From an uncultured Lachnospiraceae bacterium (lineage in GTDB: Bacteria > Bacillota > Clostridia > Lachnospirales > Lachnospiraceae), in assembly GCA_944381615.1 (NCBI GenBank), contig CALWLT010000030.1, positions 1 to 64,000 of the forward strand: a stretch of 64,000 nucleotides of DNA. Direction: 5' to 3'. The notes under the pieces are model-generated. The model saw only the letters and a list, made by a program, of their open reading frames with translations. It had not been told where the DNA came from and did no database searches. Shown piece by piece: positions 1 through 7,172 of this stretch. A program made the position numbers and the translations under genes. Position 1 is the stretch's first letter, and each line of letters opens with the position of its first letter.

Positions 1-88
1 CTTTTAGTATAGAGCAAAACGTAGAGGAAGTAGAAACTTTCATTACTATTTGTGCCGCCAACTGAAAGGCGGCGGAATGGAGATTATC

Positions 89-481
89 ATGAATTTAAAG
101 GAGAAGAATTTTTTTGATCATCACACGGAGCCGGACTACCCGTTTTCCGCAGCCCCGTCCTACCCGGTTCTGCGCCATGCGGACAGCAGAAAGTGGTTTG
201 CCATTATCATGGACATCCCCGGGGAAAAGCTTGGATTAAAGGGCCGGGGACGGATCGATCTGATCAATGTAAAACTGGGGGATCCGATGCTGGCGGACGT
301 GGTGGTCCGGCAGCCGGGGTATTTTTACGGCTATCACATGGCCCGCAGCAGCTGGATTTCCATCCTGCTGGACGGCACCGTCCCCTTAGAGGAAATCTGC
401 CGCTGGATCGATGAGAGCTATGCGGTCACATCTTCCGGGAAGAAGCAGAAACGCGGGCGGAAGCGGCAGCCTGTGGCATAA
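89..481 (+). CDS. MmcQ/YjbR family protein
   Basis: A 130-residue protein resembling the MmcQ/YjbR (CyaY-like fold) family. These are small proteins often annotated as DNA-binding, with no established enzymatic role. Seen in the sequence: a compact alpha/beta layout with an aromatic core (RKWFAIIMDI near residues 41-50, GYFYGYHM near 86-93, SSWISILLDG) typical of the family, ending in a basic Lys/Arg tail. I chose the ATG at 89 because GGAG lies six bases upstream. An ATG at 77 and a TTG at 50 are in frame but have poorer ribosome-binding sites. The next gene, spoIIID, starts 50 bases downstream, so co-transcription is possible. Family assignment is fairly sure; function is not. Confidence 0.75.
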   Translation: MNLKEKNFFDHHTEPDYPFSAAPSYPVLRHADSRKWFAIIMDIPGEKLGLKGRGRIDLINVKLGDPMLADVVVRQPGYFYGYHMARSSWISILLDGTVPLEEICRWIDESYAVTSSGKKQKRGRKRQPVA

Positions 482-531
482 TTAACGCGCCGAAAGAATA
501 TGATGTAAAAAACGTTCTCAGGGGCATTCCC

Positions 532-810
532 ATGAAAGAATATATCGAAGAACGGGCGGTGGCAATAGCCAATTACATCATAGACTATAACGCCACGGTA
601 CGGCAGACGGCGAAAAAATTCGGAATCAGCAAGAGTACGGTACACAAGGACGTCACAGACCGCCTGGAGCACATCAATCCGGCGCTGGCCTCCCGGGCCC
701 GCGTGGTTCTGGATATCAACAAGGCGGAGCGCCATATCCGCGGGGGCATGGCCACGCGGGAAAAATATCAGCATCAGCTGCAGGCGTGCAGCCGGGATGA
801 AATTTCATAA
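532..810 (+). CDS. spoIIID: Sporulation transcriptional regulator SpoIIID
   Basis: SpoIIID is a small DNA-binding protein that acts in the mother cell during sporulation, activating and repressing sigma-E and sigma-K regulon genes. The 92-residue length is close to the family norm. The N-terminal half carries the characteristic helix-turn-helix (residues about 17-45: YIIDYNATVRQTAKKFGISK followed by STVHKDV), and the basic C-terminal part (RARVVLDINKAERHIRGG) matches the family's second DNA-contacting region. AGGGG seven bases before the ATG serves as ribosome-binding site. The gene is good evidence that the host belongs to an endospore-forming lineage. Confidence 0.95.
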   Translation: MKEYIEERAVAIANYIIDYNATVRQTAKKFGISKSTVHKDVTDRLEHINPALASRARVVLDINKAERHIRGGMATREKYQHQLQACSRDEIS

Positions 811-891
811 TTGCTTGCAAAAAAAAAGAAAGTGTGATATTTTAGGAACGTTAGTGAGAAGACGTGCAGATACGTGAGAGGAGGGATAGCG

Positions 892-1086
892 ATGAAGAAG
901 CTGCGTTATGTCAGTCCTGTCATAGAATACATAGAGCTGGAGGAGGCCGACATTATTGCGACGAGCGGTTTTGGCGGCGGAAACGGTCACGGAAATGGTC
1001 ATGGCGGGGGCGGGAAGCCCGGCCACGGATGGGGAGACAACAATCACGATCATTTTGACCCGCCGGGACATAAGAAAGACTGGTAA
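892..1086 (+). CDS. His/Gly-rich small peptide, unknown function
   Basis: A 64-residue peptide. The ATG at 892 follows a strong GGAGG with seven-base spacing; a GTG at 874 is in frame but overlaps that site. The first 25 or so residues (MKKLRYVSPVIEYIELEEAD, then IIATSG) resemble the conserved heads of many small Lachnospiraceae peptides of unknown role. From residue 26 on it is Gly/Asn/His-rich with six histidines, looking like a flexible metal-binding or precursor tail. No maturase, protease or exporter gene lies beside it; the next gene is the cobaltochelatase cbiK. Possible roles are metal (Co, Ni, Zn) binding or a RiPP-like precursor. Both are inference. Confidence 0.6.
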   Translation: MKKLRYVSPVIEYIELEEADIIATSGFGGGNGHGNGHGGGGKPGHGWGDNNHDHFDPPGHKKDW

Positions 1087-1140
1087 GGCTGATTGGTGTG
1101 CGGGAGGCGTCGGAAAATTCTGACGCCGCCGGATATCTGA

Positions 1141-1187
1141 GACCGCAATCCGGAAGGCGTTTCTGGCCACCGGGGAGCGGTCTTTTT
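1141..1187 (+). terminator. Intrinsic terminator or attenuator before cbiK
   Basis: GACCGC (1141-1146) pairs with GCGGTC (1177-1182) and inner CCGG (1150-1153) with CCGG (1170-1173), followed by TTTTT at 1183-1187. A separate strong hairpin lies just upstream (1106-1127, GGCGTCGGAA against TTCTGACGCC, one wobble pair). The terminator closes the peptide gene and sits 50 bases before the cbiK start, so it could also act as an attenuator. Confidence 0.6.
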
Positions 1188-1237
1188 CTGTGGGAAAGCG
1201 CGAACCGGCGCGGCGCAGGGCAAAAGAGGAGAGTGGC

Positions 1238-2068
1238 ATGAGCGAAAGAAAGGTTCTTCTGGCAGTCAGTTTCGGAACCAGTTATAACGAAAACCGGGAG
1301 GCCTCGATCGGCGCGATCGAGGCGGAGCTTGCCGCCGCGTTTCCGGACTGGGAAATCCGCCGGGCGTTTACGAGCCGGCGGATCATCGATTGTCTGCAGA
1401 AACGGGACGGACTGCGGATTGACAATATGAGAGAAGCGCTGGCGCGGGCCGCGGCGGACGGCGTCAGGACGCTGGCCGTGCTGCCGACGCATCTGATGGC
1501 CGGCTTTGAATATACGGCGCTGGCGCGGGAGCTGGAGGCTGCCGCGCCGCATTTTGCGCGCACGGCGCTGGCCAGGCCGCTTCTTTCAGAGGAGGCGGAT
1601 TTTGCGGCGGTCGCGGACGCGGCGGCCGGGATGCTGGAAAACTGCGGCAGCTGCGGCAAACGCACGGCGCTCTGCCTGATGGGGCACGGGACAGAGGCGC
1701 GGGCCAACGGGGTGTATGAGCGCCTGCAGCAGGTTCTGTGGGAGAGAGGACATGCGGATTGTTTTGTCGGCACCGTAGAGGCGGGGCCGTCTCTGGAGGA
1801 AATGATGGCGCGCATGGAGGCGGCGGGCCCGTATCGGAAGGCGGTTGTGCGGCCGCTCATGGTGGTGGCGGGCGATCACGCGAATCACGATATGGCCGGG
1901 GACGGGCCGCAGTCGTGGAAAAGGCGTATGGAAGCGGCCGGATACGAGGTCTCTTGCGTGATAAGAGGACTGGGGCAGGAAGAAGCGATCCGGCAAATTT
2001 ACACAGCGCACGCCAGGGCGGCGATCGATGCGCTCGGCCCGGCAGGAATAGAAAAGACGGCTCTGTAA
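1238..2068 (+). CDS. cbiK: Sirohydrochlorin cobaltochelatase CbiK
   Basis: CbiK inserts Co2+ into sirohydrochlorin in the anaerobic (early-cobalt) cobalamin pathway. The protein is 276 residues, near the usual 260-300. Two catalytic histidines are visible: H150 in MGHGTEARANGVY and H214 in AGDHANHDMAGDGPQSWK, with E91 in the GFEYTA motif, matching the His-His-Glu metal site known for Salmonella CbiK. The ATG at 1238 is preceded by GAGGAG; an in-frame start further upstream (1190) lacks a good site. No other cobalamin genes are in the window, so this copy is orphaned from the pathway. The upstream neighbour is a histidine-rich peptide. A role in chelation for another tetrapyrrole is possible but less likely. 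Confidence 0.9.
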   Translation: MSERKVLLAVSFGTSYNENREASIGAIEAELAAAFPDWEIRRAFTSRRIIDCLQKRDGLRIDNMREALARAAADGVRTLAVLPTHLMAGFEYTALARELEAAAPHFARTALARPLLSEEADFAAVADAAAGMLENCGSCGKRTALCLMGHGTEARANGVYERLQQVLWERGHADCFVGTVEAGPSLEEMMARMEAAGPYRKAVVRPLMVVAGDHANHDMAGDGPQSWKRRMEAAGYEVSCVIRGLGQEEAIRQIYTAHARAAIDALGPAGIEKTAL

Positions 2069-2102
2069 TACAATGAAGTAATCAGAAAAACAGGAGCTGT
2101 GT

Positions 2103-2534
2103 ATGAGAGGATGGTCTGGCGGGGGACGGCGTGGTTTGCTGGCAGCGGCGGTCTGCCTTCTTCTGGCCCTTTTTGCCTGCGGCTGTTTCGGAAAAGAGGG
2201 GACGGAAGAAAAAACGGAGGATCTGGAGTTTACGGTAGTGGGCGATGCGGAGATTCCGCAGGAGCTGCGGGGGATGATAGAAGAGAAGAAAGAGGAGCCG
2301 TTCCGGCTGACGTATTCCAGCGGCGGGGATCTCTACATCGCCTCCGGTTACGGGAAACAGGAGAGCGGCGGCTACAGCATTTCCGTCCTGGAGTGTTACC
2401 TGACAGAAAACTCCATTGTCGTCAAAACGGAGTTAAAAGGGCCGCAGGACGGGGAGCAGACGGGAACGCAGCCCTCGTATCCGTTTCTTGTGATCCGGAC
2501 GGAGCTGATTGAAAAACCGGTCGTATTTCAGTAG
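2103..2534 (+). CDS. PrcB-type lipoprotein
   Basis: A 143-residue exported protein. Residues 1-25 form a positively charged start and hydrophobic segment ending in a Cys-containing lipobox-like stretch (LLLALFACGC), so membrane anchoring through a lipid-modified Cys is likely. The remaining domain (residues 45-143: GMIEEKKEEPFRLTY, DLYIASGYGKQESGGYSISV, ending in FLVIRTELIEKPVVFQ) matches the PrcB C-terminal fold, known as the accessory subunit of a treponemal protease complex. No partner protease is adjacent. AGGAG lies six bases before the ATG. Family assignment is fairly good; in Clostridia the role is unknown. Confidence 0.7.
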   Translation: MRGWSGGGRRGLLAAAVCLLLALFACGCFGKEGTEEKTEDLEFTVVGDAEIPQELRGMIEEKKEEPFRLTYSSGGDLYIASGYGKQESGGYSISVLECYLTENSIVVKTELKGPQDGEQTGTQPSYPFLVIRTELIEKPVVFQ

Positions 2535-2550
2535 CGTCCGGCGCGTGAGG

Positions 2551-2587
2551 AAAGAAAAAACGGGGCGCTGCCAGCCGGCAGCGCCCC
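2551..2587 (-). terminator. Intrinsic terminator of the 2616-3563 gene
   Basis: GGGGCGCTGCC (2562-2572) and GGCAGCGCCCC (2577-2587) form a perfect 11-bp stem with a four-base loop. Read on the minus strand it is followed by a T-rich tail (complement of AAAGAAAAAA at 2551-2560). It lies 29 bases after the stop of the minus-strand dehydrogenase. Confidence 0.85.
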
Positions 2588-2615
2588 GAACGCATTCTCT
2601 GTTCAGAAACAGTCT

Positions 2616-3563
2616 TTATGCCAGGGAAAGGGCTTCCTTTACCTTGGAGATAATGTGAAGGCCGATGTCTCTGGAGGCATCTACCGACTGTGCTCCGATG
2701 TGCGGGGAAACGATGAAGTTGTCGCACTCGAAGAGCGGGCTTGCGAAGGTGTCGTCTCCGGTCAGACCGCTGCCGGCCAGCTCGTTCTCCATAACGTCGG
2801 TCGCATAGCCGCCGATCTTGCCGGCTTTCAGAGCCTCGTACATATCCTTCTCATTTACGATGCCGCCGCGGCTCATGTTCAGAACGACCGCGTCATCCTT
2901 CATCTCGGAAATGGACTTGGCGTTGAACAGGTTCTTGGTCTCCGGCGTCAGCGGAACGTGGATGGATACGAAATCCGCTACCTTTAAGAGCTCGTCGATG
3001 GACATGCCCGTCGCATGCTCTTTCTCAAAATCTTCCGGCTTCAGGAAGGGATCGTAGGCAACGATGGTCATGCCGAACGCGCGTCCCAGCTCGCCGACTC
3101 TCTTGCCGATCCGGCCGAAGCCCATTACGCCAAGCGTTTTTCCGCGCAGCTCGCGGCCTTCAAATTTATATTTGTTCCACTCATGCTTTACCTTTACGTC
3201 GTAGTTGGCGGTAAAGGTTCCGCGGGAGATGTCAAGCATCTTGGAGAAGGTCAGCTCGGCAACCGCGTTGGCATTGAGGCCGGGGGCGTTGAAGATCTGA
3301 ATGCCTTTCTCTTTTGCGTAATCCATGTCGATGTGGTTGAGGCCCACGGAGCATACGCCGATGATCTTTAAATTCTTCGCAGCGTCCAGGATCTCCTTGT
3401 CGATCTTGGGATCCACGCGCATAATTAAAACGTCAACATCGCCGATCTGAGCAATCAGCTGTTCCTTGGTAGAGGGCAGGTTCTCCGCCGTCTTTACCTC
3501 CATGAATTTGCTGAGCTCTTCCGAAATGCCGGCATATACTTTGTCAATGATCAGACACTTCAT
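2616..3563 (-). CDS. D-isomer-specific 2-hydroxyacid dehydrogenase
   Basis: A 315-residue NAD-dependent dehydrogenase of the phosphoglycerate/lactate/hydroxypyruvate reductase superfamily. The catalytic domain flanks a Rossmann domain with the nucleotide motif GVMGFGRIGKRVGELGRAFG. The usual catalytic Arg (NMSRGGIVNE), Glu (VMENE) and His (SPHIGAQS) can be seen. Only about half of this family can be assigned a substrate from sequence, so I do not call it SerA. GGAGG stands eight bases before the chosen ATG at 3563; an in-frame start at 3599 lacks support. It has its own consensus promoter and terminator, so it is monocistronic. Two related genes lie elsewhere in the window, one of them a remnant. 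Confidence 0.85.
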   Translation of the reverse strand: MKCLIIDKVYAGISEELSKFMEVKTAENLPSTKEQLIAQIGDVDVLIMRVDPKIDKEILDAAKNLKIIGVCSVGLNHIDMDYAKEKGIQIFNAPGLNANAVAELTFSKMLDISRGTFTANYDVKVKHEWNKYKFEGRELRGKTLGVMGFGRIGKRVGELGRAFGMTIVAYDPFLKPEDFEKEHATGMSIDELLKVADFVSIHVPLTPETKNLFNAKSISEMKDDAVVLNMSRGGIVNEKDMYEALKAGKIGGYATDVMENELAGSGLTGDDTFASPLFECDNFIVSPHIGAQSVDASRDIGLHIISKVKEALSLA

Positions 3564-3607
3564 ATTCAATTCCTCCGCTCTTGATAAATTTAGTAGCAAC
3601 TACGAAA

Positions 3608-3636
3608 AGTATACCCCACAAGCGCCGGGCAGTCAA
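3608..3636 (-). promoter_or_regulatory. Sigma-A type promoter for the 2616-3563 dehydrogenase
   Basis: On the minus strand, TTGACT (3636-3631) and TATACT (3613-3608) are separated by exactly 17 bases, about 45 bases before the start codon. Confidence 0.8.
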
Positions 3637-3731
3637 GCCATTTTGCCGCCCCGCGCCGCCCGCCGCCTTTGAATTTTTTGTATAACAGTTATAAATTTCC
3701 GGCAATCCGGCCGGGAAATTTGGTTTTTTTA

Positions 3732-3760
3732 TTGCGTTTCGGAGCAAAAACGCGTATAAT
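3732..3760 (+). promoter_or_regulatory. Sigma-A type promoter for the 4086-5135 gene
   Basis: TTGCGT (3732-3737), 17-bp spacer, TATAAT (3755-3760). It faces the unknown membrane protein and leaves a leader of about 300 bases. Confidence 0.65.
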
Positions 3761-4085
3761 AAACCCTGTCACGGCAATCTATCACGGATTGCAGATTCAA
3801 CGTCCTGTTCGGGACAGAGATTCCTGAAAAGAAACGGCCGGCCGGCGGAGTCCGGATCGGCGTCGCGCCCCTTTTGCGGGGAAAATTCAGAAAAACCGAA
3901 TCAAATCAGAAAAACCGGCATATACTGATTTGCCGTCTCTTTTGGCATATCCAGAAGTCCGGCGAGGGAAAAGACAGGAGGGGTAGGATTGACGGATTCG
4001 TACAGAGAGCTGGAACGGGCCTATGGGAAAATGCTGTTCGGATGGCAGGACACGGGAGGCGAATGGCAGAAAGGCGGCGGAATTT
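3761..4085 (+). other. Long leader with a possible upstream start
   Basis: Between the promoter at 3732-3760 and the chosen ATG at 4086 there is no gene I can confirm. Visible are small hairpins (GCAATC against GATTGC near 3774-3794; CTGT/ACAG around a TCGGG loop near 3812-3825) and, at 3989, a TTG preceded by a very strong AGGAGGGG. The frame opened by that TTG has normal-looking codons for about 35 residues, then becomes Gly/Arg-rich where the downstream gene's signal sequence begins in a different frame. See the finding on the A6 tract. Confidence 0.4.
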
Positions 4086-5135
4086 ATGCGAAAAAACGGG
4101 AGAGACAGAGAACGGCGGCCAGGGAGACGGCGCGCCCGCAGAACGGCGGTTACCTGTATGACGGTATGCTTCCTTCTGGCGTGCGGCGGGCGGGCGTACG
4201 CCCGGGACAGCCCGCCCGGGGAGACGCCGGGCCGGGAAAAAGAGGAGCGGATCCGGCTTTATTCGGAGGCGGCGGATTCCCCGCAGGAGGCCGGGATGCT
4301 GCCGGAGATATATGAGGACTGGGACGGGCGCAGCTGGCGGCTGATCTCGGAGGAGATGAGCGAACTTCCGGTTACGGGGCGCAGGCGCGAGGTGGCGGGA
4401 GAAGTGACCTATGCGGCGGTAACGGCCGACCAGGAAATTCCGCAGACGGCCCGGATGCAGATTGCGGATGAGGAGAGCGGGCGGACGGTAACGGCCGAGC
4501 TGCCGCTTGACAGGACAGAGTGGCTCAATGAGCGGTGGGAGAGCGGGTATAGCTTTACGGTTACGTTTCATGAATACGGATCCGATCGCTACCGGATTGG
4601 GGAGACAACCATCGCGCATGAGGAGGAGCGGCCGCCGCTTGCGGAATGCGAGGCGCAGCTGCTTCGCGAAACGGGGCTTTCCGATAAGGATCTTCAGATT
4701 GAAACGTATGACTGGGCGGGAGCTGCGTACCGCGACGAAAACGGCGTTTTATGCCGGGACGCGCTGGTAACGGCCGCACGGCGCGTGCGGGACTGCCGCG
4801 CCGTGTACCGGGGCGAAGCGGATCTGCCGGATTATACCCGCTATCGCCGCAGAGGAGAGTATGAACCGGTTCTGGAAGAGAGCGTTTCGGCCGCCGCGTC
4901 GCCGACTGCTGCGGCGCCGGCTGCTGCGACGCCGGCCGAAGCGCTGCCGGTCCCGCCGCCCGAACAGGCCGCCGGGGAGGGGACGGGCCTGGAGCGCTGG
5001 ATTTACCGGGCCGTTACCGTTACGGTAAGCCTGCTTCTTCTGGCCGCGGCCGCCGCCGGTTTCCGGCAGCTGCGGCGCCGGATTCTCAGGGATAAAAAAG
5101 GAACGGTTGACGGGGATCCGGGGGACGGGATATAA
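4086..5135 (+). CDS. Secreted, C-terminally membrane-anchored protein, unknown function
   Basis: Unrecognised. The 349-residue reading begins with a basic stretch and a hydrophobic segment (TAVTCMTVCFLLACGG, residues 21-36) that looks like a signal peptide cleaved after AYA. An acidic extracellular domain of about 230 residues follows, rich in beta-type stretches and repeated Glu/Arg/Tyr, then an Ala/Pro-rich linker. A transmembrane helix near the C-terminus (about residues 309-331) ends in a basic cytoplasmic tail. This is a type I membrane protein layout, as in surface-anchored proteins. The true start is uncertain: the ATG at 4086 has only a weak GGCGG site, an in-frame ATG lies at 4023, and a strong ribosome-binding site serves a TTG at 3989 in another frame. 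Confidence 0.55.
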   Translation: MRKNGRDRERRPGRRRARRTAVTCMTVCFLLACGGRAYARDSPPGETPGREKEERIRLYSEAADSPQEAGMLPEIYEDWDGRSWRLISEEMSELPVTGRRREVAGEVTYAAVTADQEIPQTARMQIADEESGRTVTAELPLDRTEWLNERWESGYSFTVTFHEYGSDRYRIGETTIAHEEERPPLAECEAQLLRETGLSDKDLQIETYDWAGAAYRDENGVLCRDALVTAARRVRDCRAVYRGEADLPDYTRYRRRGEYEPVLEESVSAAASPTAAAPAAATPAEALPVPPPEQAAGEGTGLERWIYRAVTVTVSLLLLAAAAAGFRQLRRRILRDKKGTVDGDPGDGI

Positions 5136-5188
5136 TTAAGAAAATACGGGATACGGATGAAGCGAAAAGACGGAGGGAGGCGGCGCTT

Positions 5189-6160
5189 TTGGATCAGGAA
5201 ACGCGGGAATTTTGCCGGCAGGCGCGCCGGACGGGAAATATTCTCGGCTGGGCGCTGACGCTGCTTACGGTTATGACGCTGGCGCTGTCTTTTTTTCTGG
5301 GGCTCCTGGCGGTTGCCGGCCCGGGTCTGGGGCGCGCGGGGGAAGCGCTGAGCGCCGTGATCCGCTCGGACTGGTTTTCCTCGGGAGGCGCGTCGCTGGC
5401 CGGCTATGCGGTGGCCGCGCTGCCGGTGTTTGCGGTCCTGAGCCGGGTTCCGCTGCCGCGTCAGGAACAGAAGCGGATGCGGGTGCGCAAATTTCTGCTC
5501 TTTTTCATTGTGATTGAGGGCGGCGGGACGGCGTTTAACCTGCTGGGCAACGCCATCAATCTGTTCGTGGCGGGCCTGACCGGACGGCTTTCCTGGGGGA
5601 TGAACCCGGTTCATGAGATCCTGTCCTCCTATAACTGGATGATGGTGCTCTATGTGGCGCTTCTGGGGCCGGTCATCGAGGAATTTATTTTCCGCGGGCA
5701 GATTCTGAGGCGGCTGCGCCCGTTTGGGGACTGGGCGGCCATCGCCTATTCTTCCCTGATGTTCGGCCTGATGCACGGAAATATCACGCAGTTTCTCTAT
5801 GCGACGTACATCGGGACGGTTCTGGGGTACGTGGCGGTGCGGACCGGCCGCCTGCGGTACTGTATGCTGCTTCACATCCTGGTCAACAGCTGTTCCGTTG
5901 CGCTGAGCTTTCTCTCGCAGGGCAGTTCGCTTCTGGTAACGGCGCTCCTGGTGTCTGCGGTTCTGGCTATGTATCTGATGATCGCGGCCAGCGCGGCGAT
6001 CCTCTGCGTGGCGGCGCGGCGGATTTATCTGGAGCGCGGCGGGATGCCGGACGGATGCTCCGGCGGGCGCGTTTTATCCGCGCTGCTTGCCGGTTCCGGG
6101 ACGCTTGTTTTTACCGCCATCTGCCTGGGGCTGATGGGATATTACCTGCTGGCCGCCTGA
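5189..6160 (+). CDS. CPBP family intramembrane glutamic endopeptidase
   Basis: A 323-residue polytopic membrane protein of the CPBP (Abi, Rce1-like) family. The diagnostic motifs are present: EE at residues 164-165 and Arg at 169 in VIEEFIFRG, His at 196 in MFGLMHGN, and His at 229 with Asn at 233 in LLHILVN. Hydrophobic stretches suggest about eight membrane helices. Bacterial members are linked to maturation or immunity for small peptides, but no bacteriocin gene is adjacent. The start is a TTG at 5189, supported by GGAGGGAGG eight bases upstream; there is no nearby in-frame ATG. It follows the unknown membrane protein by 53 bases and may share its transcript. Confidence 0.85.
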   Translation: MDQETREFCRQARRTGNILGWALTLLTVMTLALSFFLGLLAVAGPGLGRAGEALSAVIRSDWFSSGGASLAGYAVAALPVFAVLSRVPLPRQEQKRMRVRKFLLFFIVIEGGGTAFNLLGNAINLFVAGLTGRLSWGMNPVHEILSSYNWMMVLYVALLGPVIEEFIFRGQILRRLRPFGDWAAIAYSSLMFGLMHGNITQFLYATYIGTVLGYVAVRTGRLRYCMLLHILVNSCSVALSFLSQGSSLLVTALLVSAVLAMYLMIAASAAILCVAARRIYLERGGMPDGCSGGRVLSALLAGSGTLVFTAICLGLMGYYLLAA

Positions 6161-6237
6161 TCGCTGCCGGCTGCCTGAGCGGGCGGATGGGCTTTCGGCT
6201 TTTCGGGCAAAAGGGCGACCGGATTCCCTGTGCTGTC

Positions 6238-6266
6238 TTGACTTTCCTGCAGGCGATTACTATAAT
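6238..6266 (+). promoter_or_regulatory. Sigma-A type promoter for the DegV-family gene
   Basis: TTGACT (6238-6243), 17-bp spacer, TATAAT (6261-6266), 51 bases before the start codon at 6318. Confidence 0.8.
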
Positions 6267-6317
6267 AAATAGTAATTAAAACCATGTGCCGTGAGGCGGC
6301 ATGACAGGGGGAAGGTC

Positions 6318-7157
6318 ATGACGTATAAAATTATTGGGGACAGCTGCCTGGATCTGACGCAGGAACTGAAGCAGGATCCGCATTTTCAGACGATTCCGCT
6401 GACGCTTCAGGTGGGAGAACAGCGGGTAACGGACGATGAAAGCTTTGACCAGCAGGCGTTTCTGGAGCTGGTCCGAAACAGCGCGGAATGTCCGCGGACG
6501 GCCTGCCCGTCGCCGGAGCGTTTCAAAGAGGCCTATGCCTGCGGGGCGGATTACATTTTCGTGATCACGCTTTCCGGCCATCTGAGCGGAAGCTATAACG
6601 CGGCGATGGTGGCCCGGCAGCTTTATGAGGAAGAGGGACATGCCGGACAGAAGATCGCGGTCATCGATTCGCTGTCTGCTTCCTGCGGGGAGCTAAACGT
6701 GGCGCTGCGCATCCGGGAGCTGTGCGAGCAGGGGCTTCCATTCGAGGAGATCGTAGAGCAGGCGGAGCGTTACCGCGATTCCATGCACACGTATTTTGTC
6801 CTGGAGACGCTGGATTTTCTGCGCAAAAACGGCCGTCTGACCGGGCTGCAGGCTTTTTTCGCCACGGCGCTGAATATTAAACCACTGATGGGCGCGGATC
6901 GGGGCGTGATCATCAAGCTGGATCAGGCCCGAGGAATCCGCCGCGCGCTGGAACGGATGGTGCCGGTCGCCCTGTCGGAATGCGCGGACCCGGCGTCGCG
7001 CCGGCTGATTATCGCGCACTGCAACAACCGGCCGCGGGCGGAGCTGGTGCGGGAGATGTTCCAGAAAGCCGCGGCATTTAAAGAGATTCTGATTACGGAA
7101 ACGGCCGGCGTGGCCACGCTCTATGCGGGCGACGGCGGGATTATCGTGACGGTATAG
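6318..7157 (+). CDS. DegV family fatty-acid-binding protein
   Basis: A 279-residue DegV protein. Some members (FakB) present fatty acids to the FakA kinase for phosphorylation and phospholipid synthesis. Visible family features: IIGDSCLDL at the N-terminus, the TACPSPERFKEAY and ITLSGHLSGSYNAA ligand-site motifs (residues about 63-104), and the LRKNGRLTG segment. No fakA lies nearby, so which acyl chain it binds, and even whether it is a FakB, cannot be told. The ATG at 6318 is preceded by GGGGGAAGG. It precedes capA by 15 bases, so the two are probably one transcript. Confidence 0.85.
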   Translation: MTYKIIGDSCLDLTQELKQDPHFQTIPLTLQVGEQRVTDDESFDQQAFLELVRNSAECPRTACPSPERFKEAYACGADYIFVITLSGHLSGSYNAAMVARQLYEEEGHAGQKIAVIDSLSASCGELNVALRIRELCEQGLPFEEIVEQAERYRDSMHTYFVLETLDFLRKNGRLTGLQAFFATALNIKPLMGADRGVIIKLDQARGIRRALERMVPVALSECADPASRRLIIAHCNNRPRAELVREMFQKAAAFKEILITETAGVATLYAGDGGIIVTV

Positions 7158-7172
7158 GATCGGGAGAGAAAC

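Noticed and set aside
1087..1237. Cobalamin riboswitch before cbiK
   Set aside because: No B12-box-like conserved core and too short; only two simple hairpins are visible.
2099..2512. Alternative 137-codon frame beside the PrcB-type gene
   Set aside because: The frame from 2103 has signal peptide, lipobox-like end and domain match; the other is Gly/Arg-rich.
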